A DNA stretch of 64,000 nt from Ephemeroptericola cinctiostellae (GCF_003339525.1 NZ_CP031124.1:2232001-2296000); one strand, 5' to 3'. Positions 28,243 to 38,470 are shown, counted from the first letter of the stretch. Program-made: numbers and translations. The notes: a model not told the origin generated them from the sequence alone.

Positions 28243-28647
28243 TTAATCCGAAACGTCAGGTTCATGCAAAAAATTCAATGCAGCCCCATTGATGCAGTAG
28301 CGCAAACCCGTCGACTTCGGAGGCCCATCAGGAAACACATGTCCCAAATGCGCACCGCAATTGTGGCACACCACCTCCGTTCGAATCATCCCATGCGACA
28401 CATCTCGGTGCTCAGCCACCGCCTCAACAGACGCTGGGGCATCAAAACTCGGCCAACCACACCCCGCATTGAACTGATGCCCAGACTCAAACAACAGCGC
28501 ATCACACACCACACAATGATAATCGCCCTCATGCCAAGACTCAGAAAATGAGCTGGTAAACGGCCGCTCAGTTCCCTTTTCCTGCGTCACTTGATACGCC
28601 AATGGACTTAACTTTTCTCGTAATGTCTCATTATTATTGTCACTCAT
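28243..28647 (-). CDS. msrB: Peptide-methionine (R)-S-oxide reductase MsrB
   Basis: MsrB reduces the R-epimer of methionine sulfoxide in proteins. The 134-residue protein has two zinc-binding CxxC pairs (CVVCDALLF and [12 protein letters not shown]), the GCGWPSF motif, and the catalytic cysteine in RYCINGAAL. It lies just before yciB on the same strand, with a 129-bp gap between the msrB stop and the yciB start. Confidence 0.97.
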   Translation of the reverse strand: MSDNNNETLREKLSPLAYQVTQEKGTERPFTSSFSESWHEGDYHCVVCDALLFESGHQFNAGCGWPSFDAPASVEAVAEHRDVSHGMIRTEVVCHNCGAHLGHVFPDGPPKSTGLRYCINGAALNFLHEPDVSD

Positions 28648-28743
28648 TTTTTTGCCATCCTTTTCATTAAAAAACCAATAAAGTCTTTACAGCAAGCATT
28701 AGACGTATTTAACGCTCAATTCATTACAAAAATGCAATAGGAT

Positions 28744-28772
28744 TTTACAGCACCCGTACAATACAGTACAAT
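28744..28772 (+). promoter_or_regulatory. Promoter of tRNA-Leu
   Basis: TTTACA (28744-28749), a 17-nt spacer and TACAAT (28767-28772) form a good sigma70 promoter. The expected start is near 28779, about 36 nt before the tRNA. Confidence 0.75.
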
Positions 28773-28814
28773 ACCCGTTTTCGGTTTGAGGCAAACGCTC
28801 AAACAAGCTCATCA

Positions 28815-28902
28815 GCGAGGGTGGCGAAATTGGTAGACGCACCAGGTTTAGGTCCTGGCGCCCTAAACAGGTGTAGGGGTTCGAGTCCCCTCCTTCGCAC
28901 CA
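28815..28902 (+). tRNA. tRNA-Leu (UAG)
   Basis: This 88-nt class II tRNA has a 7-bp acceptor stem (GCGAGGG with one G-U), an anticodon stem CCAGG/CCTGG around TTTAGGT (anticodon UAG), a variable arm, the T-loop GTTCGAGTC and an encoded CCA. The tRNA-Leu-tig order is conserved in Burkholderiales. Confidence 0.97.
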
Positions 28903-28991
28903 GAATATTTTAACTTCTCTGTTTTTTCAACACATTAGAGAAATTAGATGCACATCAACAGATGGTTTTACTTACAAAAAGGTTATCTAAA

Positions 28992-30359
28992 ATGACAACT
29001 GAAGCACAAGAAATTTTGAACGAAGAACAAACAACACCAGAAGCCGTCGCAGAGACAGCACCTGCAATGACACCATCACTGACACGCTCATTTGACATCG
29101 TCATCACAACGGCCGCAGTCGATGCAGCCACTGAAAAACGCCTGCAAAAAATGGCCAAAACCGTCAAAATTGATGGTTTCCGCCCAGGTAAAGTGCCTCT
29201 TTCACGCGTTAAACAAATGTATGGCAGCCAAGCCTCATGGGAAGCCTTGAATGACCAAGTGGGTGAAGAGTTTGCAAAAAAAGCAGATGCCGACAACTTG
29301 CGCATCGCTGGCTTACCAAACATCGTTCCTGCCGAAAGCACGGATGCAGAAGGCCAAATGACTTTCACTGCAACATTTGAAGTCTACCCAGAAGTGAGCG
29401 ACGTCAATTTGGCTGACGTTGAGGTTGAACAAGCACAATGCAACGTCACCGATGCGGACATCACCCGTACATTGGACGTGTTGCGCCAACAGCGTGTGAG
29501 CTACAGCTCTGCTGACAAAGCGGCGGCCAAAGACGACCAAGTGACCATCGACTTCGAAGGTAAAATTGATGACGTGGCTTTTGCCGGCGGCTCAGCGACT
29601 GATTATCCATTTGTTTTGGGTCAAGGCCGCATGTTGCCTGAATTTGAAACAGCCATTGAAGGCTTAAAAGCAGGTGAAGCACGCACTTTTGATTTACCAT
29701 TCCCAGCAGACTACCACGGTAAAGATGTTGCAGGCAAAACAGCTCAATTCACGGTAACCGTCAAAGATGTGGCCGCCCCTCAATTGCCTGAGCTGGACAC
29801 GGCATTTGCAAAGTCACTCGGCGTACCCGATGGCGATGTTGAAAAAATGAAAACCGACATCAAAGCCAACTTAGAACGTGAAATCGCTCAACGCACCAAA
29901 GCAATGACTAAAAACAACGTCATGGATGCACTGTTGTCAGCCGTATCATTTGATGTCCCTACCGCATTGGTGAACGAGGACGTGGAACGTTTGCAAACCA
30001 ACGCACGCGAAGATTTACGTGCACGTGGCATCCCTGTCGATGACAAAATGGTATTACCAGCCGACATTTTCAAAGACCGTGCAGAACGTCGTGTTCGCTT
30101 GGGCTTATTGATTGCTGGCTTGGTTAAAACCCATGAATTGCGCGCCAACGCAGAGCAAATTGATGCGCAAGTGGCCGTTGTGGCACAAGCATATGAAGAC
30201 CCAGCTGGCTTCATCAAATGGTACAAAACCGACGCCAATCGCATGGCTGAAGTTGAAGCGGTTGCCATGGAAGACAATGTGGTTGCTTGGGCACTCTCTC
30301 AAGCCAAAACATCTACAAAAGAAGTTGCATTTGAAGAGTTGATGAATCAACAGCGTTAA
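28992..30359 (+). CDS. tig: Trigger factor
   Basis: Trigger factor is the ribosome-bound chaperone and peptidyl-prolyl isomerase. The 455-residue protein has the ribosome-binding signature GFRPGKVPLSRVKQMYG (N-terminal domain), the FKBP-type PPIase domain (about 170-255; DDQVTIDFEG and LGQGRMLPEFE) and the helical C-terminal chaperone domain. ATG at 28992 is preferred over 28962 for its AAGG; both are in frame. clpP and clpX follow. Confidence 0.96.
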   Translation: MTTEAQEILNEEQTTPEAVAETAPAMTPSLTRSFDIVITTAAVDAATEKRLQKMAKTVKIDGFRPGKVPLSRVKQMYGSQASWEALNDQVGEEFAKKADADNLRIAGLPNIVPAESTDAEGQMTFTATFEVYPEVSDVNLADVEVEQAQCNVTDADITRTLDVLRQQRVSYSSADKAAAKDDQVTIDFEGKIDDVAFAGGSATDYPFVLGQGRMLPEFETAIEGLKAGEARTFDLPFPADYHGKDVAGKTAQFTVTVKDVAAPQLPELDTAFAKSLGVPDGDVEKMKTDIKANLEREIAQRTKAMTKNNVMDALLSAVSFDVPTALVNEDVERLQTNAREDLRARGIPVDDKMVLPADIFKDRAERRVRLGLLIAGLVKTHELRANAEQIDAQVAVVAQAYEDPAGFIKWYKTDANRMAEVEAVAMEDNVVAWALSQAKTSTKEVAFEELMNQQR

Positions 30360-30405
30360 TCATTGACAAAACTCATTCAAAGGTTCTTTATAGAACGGAG
30401 TACAG

Positions 30406-30438
30406 AAAAAAACCCTAACGTTCGTTAGGGTTTTTTTC
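30406..30438 (+). terminator. tig terminator
   Basis: A 10-bp stem (AACCCTAACG with its complement) has a 2-nt centre and flanking A- and T-runs, about 50 nt after the tig stop. clpP must have its own promoter downstream. Confidence 0.9.
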
Positions 30439-30633
30439 TTATCAAATCTCCCCTTAAACACTGAAAAATAAAGGCCTACAGATACGTGATCGTTAAAATT
30501 ACGTTATGATGTGGTCATTGCGTAAATGCTTTTTTCGCACCATGCTTGACGAAGAACGTTGTAGATTTCCTCTCCCCTCTTGCATTCTCTTTTCACGCCT
30601 CCATCTCTATTTTTTATCTTTGAAGGAATTCTC

Positions 30634-31251
30634 ATGTTGTTTCAGCAAGAACCCCAAGGTTTAGGCCTCATCCCTATGGTGGTTGAACAAACCAGCCGTG
30701 GTGAGCGCTCGTTTGACATTTATTCTCGTCTTTTGAAAGAACGGGTTATTTTCTTGGTGGGCGGCGTGGACGACCAAAGTGCCAATCTGGTGATTGCACA
30801 AATGTTGTATTTAGAGAGTGAAAATCCTGAAAAAGACATTCACCTGTACATCAACTCTCCTGGAGGCTCTGTATCCGCAGGTCTTGGCATTTACGACACC
30901 ATGAACTTTATCAAACCAGATGTGTCCACCATGTGCATTGGCATGGCGGCCAGCATGGGCGCATTTTTGCTGTCCTCTGGCGCAAAAGGAAAACGCTTTG
31001 CATTGCCCAATTCTCGAGTCATGATTCACCAACCTTCGGGTGGTGCACAAGGGATGGCTTCAGACATCGAAATTCGCGCACGTGAAATTTTATTGTTACG
31101 CGCTCAATTGAATCAAATCATGGCCAACAACACAGGACAGCCGCTTGAGCGCCTCGAACGTGACACCGATCGCGACACTTTTTTTTCAGCACAAGAATCG
31201 CTCGAATACGGCTTAATTGACCGCGTGTTGACCAGCCGTGACACTCTTTAA
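30634..31251 (+). CDS. clpP: ATP-dependent Clp protease proteolytic subunit
   Basis: ClpP is the serine peptidase chamber of the ClpXP and ClpAP proteases. The 205-residue protein has the catalytic Ser in GMAASMGAF, the catalytic His in VMIHQPSGG, and Asp in DRDTFF. The ATG at 30634 follows GAAGGA by 8 nt. clpX starts 14 bp downstream, an operon. Confidence 0.97.
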   Translation: MLFQQEPQGLGLIPMVVEQTSRGERSFDIYSRLLKERVIFLVGGVDDQSANLVIAQMLYLESENPEKDIHLYINSPGGSVSAGLGIYDTMNFIKPDVSTMCIGMAASMGAFLLSSGAKGKRFALPNSRVMIHQPSGGAQGMASDIEIRAREILLLRAQLNQIMANNTGQPLERLERDTDRDTFFSAQESLEYGLIDRVLTSRDTL

Positions 31252-31265
31252 TTCAAGGACGATGA

Positions 31266-32564
31266 ATGACTGACGAAAAAAACCCTCCCCCCGCAGCTGA
31301 ATGTTCTTTTTGCGGTAAAAGCCAAGAAGAAGCAAACAAGCTGATTGAAGGTTTGCATGGTCACATCTGTGATGAATGCATCACTTTATGCGGCCAAATT
31401 TTAGAAGCAGAAGCATTTAAAACCGATGATGAAGCGATCAAAGCAGAATCTGCCAGCTTACCCACCCCAGAAGAGATTTTAAACAAACTGAACGACTACG
31501 TGATTGGCCAAAACGATGCCAAACGCGTGTTGTCTGTTGCTGTGTACAACCACTACAAACGTTTGCGTCACTTAAAGAACCGCAAAAAGACCGATGTTGA
31601 GCTGTCGAAAAGTAATATTTTACTCATTGGCCCCACTGGTTCTGGTAAAACATTGCTGGCTCAAACATTGGCACGTTTGCTCAACGTCCCCTTTGTAATG
31701 GCCGACGCAACCACTCTGACTGAAGCAGGCTACGTCGGTGAAGACGTTGAAAACATTGTTCAAAAATTGCTACAAAACTGCAACTACGATGTAGAAAAGG
31801 CGCAACAAGGCATCATCTACATCGATGAAATTGATAAAATTTCGCGCAAATCAGATAACCCATCCATCACACGTGACGTCTCGGGCGAAGGCGTACAACA
31901 AGCCTTGCTCAAACTGATCGAGGGCACAGTTGCATCGATCCCACCACAAGGGGGTCGCAAACACCCCAATCAAGACTTCATCCAAGTCGACACCACAAAC
32001 ATCTTGTTCATCTGCGGCGGTGCGTTTGATGGCCTCGACAAAGTGATTGCCCACCGTTCACAAAAAGGTGGGATGGGTTTCAATGCAGCCGTGCATAAAA
32101 AAGAAGAGAAAAGCGTTGGTGAACTGCTATTGGAAGTTGAAACAGAAGACTTGATCAAATTCGGCTTGATCCCCGAATTAATTGGTCGCTTACCCGTCAT
32201 TGCCAAACTCGGCAACCTTGATGAACACGCTTTGGTCAACATATTGACACAACCAAAGAATGCCTTGGTGAAACAATATGCCGCATTGTTTGATATGGAA
32301 GAGGTTGAGTTGGAAATCACCGACAATGCTTTGATCGCGATTGCTAAAAAAGCTTTGGAACGCAAAACAGGCGCACGCGGCCTGCGCGCCATCGTTGAAG
32401 AAACGTTGCTGGACACGATGTTCAAACTGCCCTCTCAAAAAAACATTGCCAAAGTCATCGTGGATGAAGCCACTGTAACAGATCGCCAGCAACCTCAATT
32501 GATCCCAGTGACAGCAGAAACCAGTCACAAAAAAACAACGCCACTGCATTCTCTGGCTTCTTAA
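31266..32564 (+). CDS. clpX: ATP-dependent Clp protease ATP-binding subunit ClpX
   Basis: ClpX unfolds substrates for ClpP. The 432-residue protein starts with a zinc-binding domain (CSFCGKSQ then CDECI), followed by the AAA+ module with Walker A GPTGSGKT, Walker [10 protein letters not shown], the pore motif GYVGED and the ClpP-docking IGF-like loop (FGLIPE region). In many Burkholderiales lon follows; here the next gene is a BI-1-like protein. Confidence 0.97.
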   Translation: MTDEKNPPPAAECSFCGKSQEEANKLIEGLHGHICDECITLCGQILEAEAFKTDDEAIKAESASLPTPEEILNKLNDYVIGQNDAKRVLSVAVYNHYKRLRHLKNRKKTDVELSKSNILLIGPTGSGKTLLAQTLARLLNVPFVMADATTLTEAGYVGEDVENIVQKLLQNCNYDVEKAQQGIIYIDEIDKISRKSDNPSITRDVSGEGVQQALLKLIEGTVASIPPQGGRKHPNQDFIQVDTTNILFICGGAFDGLDKVIAHRSQKGGMGFNAAVHKKEEKSVGELLLEVETEDLIKFGLIPELIGRLPVIAKLGNLDEHALVNILTQPKNALVKQYAALFDMEEVELEITDNALIAIAKKALERKTGARGLRAIVEETLLDTMFKLPSQKNIAKVIVDEATVTDRQQPQLIPVTAETSHKKTTPLHSLAS

Positions 32565-32633
32565 CCAGAAGATTAAGCAGAAAAAATAAGCACTTAAGCA
32601 TTGTCCATTATGATGGTTGATGGTCAAAACGAA

Positions 32634-32669
32634 ACAGGCAAACTTTTCAAGTTTGCCTGTTGTTTTTTT
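32634..32669 (+). terminator. clpX terminator
   Basis: Stem ACAGGCAAAC (32634-32643) with GTTTGCCTGT (32651-32660), a 7-nt loop and an eight-T run. Confidence 0.93.
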
Positions 32670-33090
32670 GGTGACTAAAACAGCGACCAAAGGTGCACCT
32701 TTTAGGGCAAGGTGCTCTGCGGTGAACGTGGTGTCACTCGCTGGATGTTACATTAGTTAAGTTTGGATAACAGAAAAAATCATATCATTCGATAAAAATT
32801 TTATGAAATCAACCTCAAACAACGGCAGAAGTTGCGCCCTTGTAAAACACACCCAAGTCAACTGCAGCACAACAAACAAGCCAAATCAAAAAAGTCATCA
32901 AAAAAATACTGACCATTCGACTCTGTTATAACTGCATCGGGTGAATTCATTGTACCCTTTTTCATCCCCAACACAAGTGTTTTTTGTTTTTAATTTTCAT
33001 GGACTTAGGATAAATTTAATTTTTAACAGCTTTGCTTCACAACAGTAAAAAATCAGATACAATGTTTTTTTACCTAAAAAAGGACACACC
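32670..33090. other. Intergenic region between clpX and the BI-1 gene
   Basis: A 421-bp AT-rich stretch remains after the terminator. It contains only short open frames (for example a 42-codon frame from about 32803 with no Shine-Dalgarno site), so I do not call a gene. A promoter for the BI-1 gene is expected near 33055 (TACAAT at about 33057) but its -35 box is weak. Confidence 0.4.
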
Positions 33091-33831
33091 ATGCGCTCAG
33101 GCAACCCCACCCTTTCTGATGAGGCATTCAAACAGCGTGCTGGTACAGCAGGTGATCGGATGACGTTGAATGGCACGGTCAATAAAACAGGCATTCTGTT
33201 GTTTATTGCTGTCGTCTGTGCGGCCTTGCCCTGGCGTTTGTTGATGCAACAAAGTCCAATGGCCTCGATGATGATGCCTCTGGCCACGGGTGCAGCTGTC
33301 ATTGGTTTTATTTTGGCGCTCATCATTTCATTCAAAACACATACCGCCCCTTATCTTGCGCCAGCATATGCCGCAGCGGAAGGTGTATTTTTAGGTGCCA
33401 TTTCAGCCATTTTTGAAATGCGTTACCCTGGCATTGTGTTGCAAGCCATGGCGTTGACTTTCGGGACTTTAGGCTGTCTGCTGTTGGCCTATAAAAGTGG
33501 CTTGATTCGGGCTTCTGAGAACTTTAAGCTGGGTGTTGTTGCCGCCACAGGCGCAGTCGCTGTGCTTTATCTGGTCAATTTTGTCATGTCATTTTTTGGC
33601 AGTGGCATGGGATTCATCAGTGCACCCACCCCCATTGGCATTGGATTCAGTGTGCTTGTCGTTGCAATTGCTGCATTGAATTTGGTATTGGACTTTGACT
33701 TCATCGAACGCGGTGTGGCCAGCGGCAGCCCGAAATACATGGAGTGGTACGGCGCTTTTGGTTTGGTGGTGACTTTGGTTTGGTTGTATCTAGAAATCCT
33801 GCGGTTGTTGTCTAAGTTACGTGACCGATGA
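33091..33831 (+). CDS. Bax inhibitor-1 (YccA/BI-1) family membrane protein
   Basis: This 246-residue protein has seven membrane segments and the TMBIM/BI-1 pattern (YAAAEGVFLGAIS and IGIGFSVLVVAIAALNLVLDFDFIE, with the acidic pair in the last helices). Bacterial members are proposed to be pH-sensitive calcium leak channels or modulators of the FtsH protease; the function here is not certain. The gene ends inside the A-run of its terminator. Confidence 0.9.
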   Translation: MRSGNPTLSDEAFKQRAGTAGDRMTLNGTVNKTGILLFIAVVCAALPWRLLMQQSPMASMMMPLATGAAVIGFILALIISFKTHTAPYLAPAYAAAEGVFLGAISAIFEMRYPGIVLQAMALTFGTLGCLLLAYKSGLIRASENFKLGVVAATGAVAVLYLVNFVMSFFGSGMGFISAPTPIGIGFSVLVVAIAALNLVLDFDFIERGVASGSPKYMEWYGAFGLVVTLVWLYLEILRLLSKLRDR

Positions 33832-33864
33832 AAAAAAGCGCTCAATGAATTGAGCGCTTTTTTT
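33831..33864. terminator. Bidirectional terminator after the BI-1 gene
   Basis: A 15-bp stem (7 A plus GCGCTCAA with its complement), TGAA loop, and T-run. It also faces the frameshifted OmpA gene on the minus strand. Confidence 0.93.
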
Positions 33865-33940
33865 ATTTCCATCAACCTCAAACATCCACTTCAATTTCAG
33901 ACCCAAGGTATAAAAAGATTGATTTCTACGATGCCAACAA

Positions 33941-34671
33941 TTATTGGCTTTCTGGAAACACGAATACTTCTACTCGACGATTTTGTGCCCGCCCTGTTTC
34001 AGTTGCATTGTCAGCTATGGGTTGAGTTGAGCCACGGCCATAAGAGGTCATGCGTGCACTTGATGTACCGCTGGTCACCAAAAAGTCGCGCACACTGTTG
34101 GCTCGCGCCAATGACAAAGCTTGATTGGCATCGGCATAGCCTGAGCTGTCGGTATGGCCGACGATCACCACGCGACTGTTTGGCGTTTGATTGATGACTT
34201 GGGCCACATTGGTCAAAGTGGGCACAAAAGTGCTGCGGATCGCCGCACTGCCCGAGTTGAAAGACACATCGCCTGCAAGGTTGATTTTCAGAGATCCGTC
34301 TGCCATTTTGGTGACATTCGCCCCCGTGCCATTCAAAATAGAACCGATTTGGCTGACTTGTTGGTCAATGCGTTGACCGTAATTATTTCCAATCACACCA
34401 CCCAGTACCCCCCCAACGCAGCACCAATCAATGCACCTTCATTTTTCTTGCCATTTTTTGAAACAGCTGCACCAATGACACCACCCAAAGCCGCACCCGT
34501 CCCCGCACCAATGGTGGTGTTTCGATTCATACCACCGATGCCGTTAAATGGTTCGGTGCTGCCAATCGCTGTGCCCACAGGGGTGTTTAAACCGTTGTTG
34601 CTCACGCAACCCGCCAACATCGCCACAGCGATGAGTGCCATACCAGTTTTTTTGAGTAAAAACGAATTCAT
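33941..34671 (-). pseudogene. OmpA-family glycine-zipper lipoprotein, frameshifted
   Basis: Two frames make up one YiaD-like outer membrane lipoprotein. The N-terminal part (34671-34393) has a signal peptide with lipobox LAGC and a glycine zipper (GAGTGAALGGVIGAAVS). The C-terminal part (34396-33941) is an OmpA peptidoglycan-binding domain (SGSAAIRSTF, VVGHTDSSG-like, RAQNRRVEVFV). They are joined at a run of seven C at 34408-34414. One extra base would give the family sequence ALGGVLGGVIGNNYG across the joint. This is either a true one-base deletion, a phase-variable tract or a sequencing error. Start ATG at 34671 has GGAAAG upstream. Confidence 0.88.
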
Positions 34672-34905
34672 GGTCTTTCCTTTCAAAGGTCTTTGTTCAT
34701 GTGGGCAGCGTGCCCGTGCACACAGTAATGCCTAAGCTTTCGATTTGGTGCACACAATGCATCAACTATTTTTATAAAGTTAAAACCCCAAACTGCCGTA
34801 CAATAATGTTTCGCTGTGCATGTGCACCATATTCAAAAAAACCTGTTACATCAGCAGGCTAAATGCTGACGGCTTAAGCAGTTTATATTTTTATAAGAAA
34901 ACACC

Positions 34906-35328
34906 ATGCTCTACAATTGGTTGAAAATTTTTCACATTGTTTTTGTGATGTCTTGGTTCGCAGGTCTCTTTTACTTACCACGCATCTTTGTCAATTTGGC
35001 TCAAGAGTCGGATGCTCCGTCACAGCACCGCCTGCTGTTGATGGCAGCTCGGCTGTATCGCTTCATGCACATCCTCGCCATTCCAGCAATTGGGCTTGGG
35101 CTGGCATTGTGGTTGGGCATTGGTTTTCGGGGGGGCTGGCTGCACATAAAGTTGATGTTGGTGCTTGTTGCCGTGGCTTATCATGTTTATTGCGGCAAAC
35201 TGCTTAAAGACTTTGACCTCAATCGCAACACCCATAGCCATGTCTGGTTTCGCTGGTTCAACGAAATTCCAGTGATTTTGATGTTGCTCATTACAGCACT
35301 GGTGGTGATCAAACCTTTCTCCGTTTGA
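34906..35328 (+). CDS. HemJ/CopD family membrane protein
   Basis: This 140-residue protein has four membrane segments and the conserved histidines and tryptophan of the HemJ/CopD family (WLKIFHIVFVMSWFAGLFYLPR at the start, YHVYCGKLLKDF). HemJ is a protoporphyrinogen IX oxidase of haem synthesis in many bacteria without HemG or HemY; CopD proteins are linked to copper. Which applies is not decided here, but the length and the HxxxxxSWFAGL motif favour HemJ. Confidence 0.8.
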   Translation: MLYNWLKIFHIVFVMSWFAGLFYLPRIFVNLAQESDAPSQHRLLLMAARLYRFMHILAIPAIGLGLALWLGIGFRGGWLHIKLMLVLVAVAYHVYCGKLLKDFDLNRNTHSHVWFRWFNEIPVILMLLITALVVIKPFSV

Positions 35329-35432
35329 TTACTTGATTGATCTCCATTTCGTATCACAACCCTAATGGGATTACCCCCATCACCCCCATTGCCCATACAC
35401 TGGGTGATGTCTTTTTACCGGATTAAAAAAAC

Positions 35433-36587
35433 ATGTCGTTGTCCTTTTTCGCACCTTGTCCCCGTGGTTTAGAGCCTTTATTGGTTCAAGAACTCCAGCA
35501 AATCAATGCCCAGCACATCAAACCAACCCATGGTGGTGTGGCTTTTGCAGGTGACCTTGCATTGATGTACCGCGCCAATTTACACTCACGCATCGCCTCG
35601 CGCGTTTTACTCAAGCTCAATCAAGGCGGCTATCGCAATGAAGACGACATCTACAACCTCGCCTCTCGCACGCCTTGGAGCAGTTATTTCACGCCCGACC
35701 ACTCGATTAAAGTCGAGGTCAATGCGATTAAATCACCTTTACGCAGTTTAGAATTCATCACTTTACGCATCAAAGACGCGGTCTGTGACTATTTTCGCGA
35801 CTTAATGGATCGCCGCCCCAGTGTCGACACGGCCACACCCGATGTGCGCATTTATGCCTTCATCACTGAGTTTGATTGCACACTTTACCTCGACACATCA
35901 GGTGAAGCTTTATTCAAACGCGGTTGGCGTGAAGACAAAGGCCGCGCGCCTTTACGTGAAAATTTGGCGGCTGGTTTGATCATGTTATCGGGCTGGAAAC
36001 CGACCCAACCTTTATTTGACCCAATGTGCGGCAGCGGCACCATCATCATCGAAGCAGGTTTGATGGCCGCCAACATCCCGCCAGGCTGGCAGCGTCATTT
36101 TGCATTTGAGCAATACCACGGTTTCGATAAAACCTTATGGCAAAATGTTTTAAATGATGTAAAAATTGATAAAACACCGCGCGCCATCTATGCTTCGGAC
36201 ATCAGCGCCTATGCGGTCAAAGACATTGAACACAACCTTGGCCGCAGCGGTTTGCCTTTCTCCGTCGCTTTTGAGCAGCAAAATGTGCTCGATGCCATGC
36301 CACCCGGCAAAGACGGCGTGCTGGTCTGCAACCCACCTTATGGTGAACGGATTGACGTGACCACCTCCGAAGAATACGCTGTGTTTTTCAAACAATGGGC
36401 CGATCACCTCAAAGCCAATTTTGCGGGCTGGAACGCTTACATCTTAACTTCAGATCGTGACACCCCCAAATACATGCGTTTATCACCAACGAAGAAAACA
36501 CCGCTGTACAACGGCGCATTGGATTGTCGCTTGTTTGAATTCAAAATGGTTCAAGGCAGCGCACGTAAAGAAAAACCCGCTGAATAA
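35433..36587 (+). CDS. THUMP-domain class I RNA methyltransferase (RlmL/YcbY N-terminal type)
   Basis: This 384-residue protein is related to the N-terminal half of RlmL, which makes m2G2445 in 23S rRNA. It has a THUMP RNA-binding domain (about 50-160; YRANLHSRIASRVLLKL), a SAM-binding motif DPMCGSGTIIIEAGLMA (about 193-209), and the catalytic NPPYGERI (near 297). The RlmK half found in the fused E. coli protein is absent. The substrate is inferred from the family. Confidence 0.9.
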   Translation: MSLSFFAPCPRGLEPLLVQELQQINAQHIKPTHGGVAFAGDLALMYRANLHSRIASRVLLKLNQGGYRNEDDIYNLASRTPWSSYFTPDHSIKVEVNAIKSPLRSLEFITLRIKDAVCDYFRDLMDRRPSVDTATPDVRIYAFITEFDCTLYLDTSGEALFKRGWREDKGRAPLRENLAAGLIMLSGWKPTQPLFDPMCGSGTIIIEAGLMAANIPPGWQRHFAFEQYHGFDKTLWQNVLNDVKIDKTPRAIYASDISAYAVKDIEHNLGRSGLPFSVAFEQQNVLDAMPPGKDGVLVCNPPYGERIDVTTSEEYAVFFKQWADHLKANFAGWNAYILTSDRDTPKYMRLSPTKKTPLYNGALDCRLFEFKMVQGSARKEKPAE

Positions 36588-36624
36588 CAGGGTCACGCCT
36601 CATCATGAGGTTTGAACGGCAATG

Positions 36625-36655
36625 AAAAAGCACTGCTTCTCGCAGTGCTTTTTTT
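36625..36655. terminator. Terminator between the methyltransferase and ompW
   Basis: A 12-bp stem (AAAAAGCACTGC with its complement) has a short loop and a T-run. It is symmetric and probably serves both convergent genes. Confidence 0.9.
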
Positions 36656-36694
36656 CGCATCGAAATGCGATCCATAAGCCCATAAATCCATCGC

Positions 36695-37303
36695 TTACAG
36701 CGCAAATTTACGACCAATGCCAATGCCAAACACCCACGGATTGACTTTTAAAGTGCCCAACGCTGTGCCACCCAAACTGGCTTTGGTGCGGATACTAATG
36801 TATTTCACATCAGCATTGATGAAATACTTATCGGTCACCATGATGTCTGCGCCGACCTGAGCCGCCAAGCCAAAACTGTTTTTCTTAATAGACACCGCAC
36901 TACCGCCCACATTCAAGTCATTGTTGTAAAAACGGCTGTAGTTCACGCCGGCACCAACGTAAGGGCGAATTTGAGCGTCGGGCGCAAAATGATATTGTAC
37001 GGTCAAGGTCGGTGGCAACACACTGACTTTACCCAAATGCCCCAAATCGCTCGACAACGAATGACGTGATGTACCCAAAATTAATTCAGTACCAATGTTC
37101 TTTGTGACCATATAAGTGAAATCCAACTCTGGTACCACTTGTGTGCTTAAGTCAGAGTGAATGCTCGACAACACACTGGTGCTGCTGACATCAGGGCTCA
37201 CCGCAATCGCACGCGCACGCACAATCAAATCACCTTGATTGGCCATGGCAGATGACGACAAAACCGACAAGACAGACAAACCAGCAAGCAACACTTTTTT
37301 CAT
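36695..37303 (-). CDS. OmpW family outer membrane protein
   Basis: This 202-residue precursor has a signal peptide (MKKVLLAGLSVLSVLSSSAMA) and an eight-stranded beta barrel ending in the aromatic-rich GRKFAL. OmpW-type porins pass small hydrophobic molecules and are linked to osmotic, iron and oxygen responses. The ATG at 37303 follows GGAG by 9 nt; the longer frame to 37369 is not supported. A dyad lies about 240 bp upstream. Confidence 0.9.
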   Translation of the reverse strand: MKKVLLAGLSVLSVLSSSAMANQGDLIVRARAIAVSPDVSSTSVLSSIHSDLSTQVVPELDFTYMVTKNIGTELILGTSRHSLSSDLGHLGKVSVLPPTLTVQYHFAPDAQIRPYVGAGVNYSRFYNNDLNVGGSAVSIKKNSFGLAAQVGADIMVTDKYFINADVKYISIRTKASLGGTALGTLKVNPWVFGIGIGRKFAL

Positions 37304-37644
37304 AATAAACTCCAAACATTTTAAAAAGGCAAGGAAACAAAACCATGACTCAGGTGTATTCACACCCACATTTTGTGTATCAGAGACGCCCGCCTAAAAC
37401 CTTATTCTCTACATGGTTATTGTGCGCTTAAACAAAAACATGTGCTTGTTATTTTTTATGGTATTTTCAATATATCCAACTACAATTTAAATATAATGTA
37501 GTTTATTTACCTATTTTATTGCACTTTTTAATAACATATTAAAATACTCAAGTATTTCAATTAAAAATGTGCGCATGCAACATCAACTTTCATTTCTTCA
37601 ATCTGTCTCAATACAGTCAATAGATAATCAAATGCTGCATGACA
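37304..37644. promoter_or_regulatory. ompW upstream region with a 16-bp dyad
   Basis: This region is very AT-rich. It contains aaatactcaagtattt (37542-37557), 7-bp arms about a 2-bp centre, which may be an operator. I find no clear FNR box. Confidence 0.35.
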
Positions 37645-37676
37645 ATAAAAAATGCATGGCCAACAGCCATGCATTT
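37645..37676 (-). terminator. Terminator of the ABC importer operon
   Basis: Stem AAATGCATGGC (37650-37660) pairs with GCCATGCATTT (37666-37676), followed on the minus strand by TTTTTATT. It ends the minus-strand importer transcript. Confidence 0.88.
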
Positions 37677-37708
37677 GCAGTCTACCCCCCAATTTTAAAC
37701 AACACAGG

Positions 37709-38470
37709 TCAACGCACTTGCCACCAAGCCAAATCAGACTCCAAGTGTAAATCAACACCGTAAGCTGCACTTAACAGCTCCGCTTGCATCACCTCAGCGC
37801 TTAAACCTGCGGCAATCACCTCCGCAACACCCGTTGCATTTTTTTGAATCAAAAGCACATGTGTTGCAAACTGAGACACCTGATTGAGGTCATGCACCGC
37901 CGCCACAACCGCGCAAGGTGCGTGACGCAGTTGTTTCAGTAAAACGGACTGCCACGCTAAATCTTGCGCCGCCAACGGCTCATCCAACAACCACAATTGA
38001 GTCAAGGTCGTGGTGCGGGCTGCACTCATGGCCCAAGTCAAGCGCTGCCGTTCACCACCCGATAGGGTATGCACCCAATGTTGGGCAAGGTGATGCAAAC
38101 CGTAACGCGCCAACACACGATCAATGCACGCATCATCCGCCTCTTGTGCCACACTGGTCAATGCCTGTACAACCGTTAAAGTAAACGGTTCATCATAACG
38201 CTGCGGCACCCACACCCGAAGCAGCGCCTGCTCACGAGGTGACAAAGAACTCAACGAATGCCCCATCAAAGACACGTGTGAGGCCGCTTTGACATCAATG
38301 CCCAACAACGCATGCAGCACACTGGTCTTGCCCGTACCGTTCGCCCCTAAAATGGCCCAACGCTCCCCCGCTTGAACCGTCCAATCAAATGGCGCTAAAA
38401 CAGTTCGTGCCCCATGCTGAATCGATAACTGATGGATGTCTATAACGGCTGGTTGTGCGACATGGCTCAT
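37709..38470 (-). CDS. ABC transporter ATP-binding protein (iron-siderophore/cobalamin type)
   Basis: This 253-residue ATPase of the FecE/BtuD class has Walker A GANGTGKTS (42-50), the signature LSGGERQRL, and Walker B LLDEPLAAQD. It powers the permease encoded just upstream. I chose the ATG at 38470 because it overlaps the permease stop by 4 bp (ATGA). The long upstream open frame lies antisense within the permease gene and has no homology. Substrate-binding protein and TonB receptor are not in the window, so the substrate is unknown. Confidence 0.93.
   Translation of the reverse strand: MSHVAQPAVIDIHQLSIQHGARTVLAPFDWTVQAGERWAILGANGTGKTSVLHALLGIDVKAASHVSLMGHSLSSLSPREQALLRVWVPQRYDEPFTLTVVQALTSVAQEADDACIDRVLARYGLHHLAQHWVHTLSGGERQRLTWAMSAARTTTLTQLWLLDEPLAAQDLAWQSVLLKQLRHAPCAVVAAVHDLNQVSQFATHVLLIQKNATGVAEVIAAGLSAEVMQAELLSAAYGVDLHLESDLAWWQVR

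Noticed and set aside
32803..32931. 42-codon frame between clpX and the BI-1 gene
   Set aside because: No ribosome-binding site, low-complexity translation.
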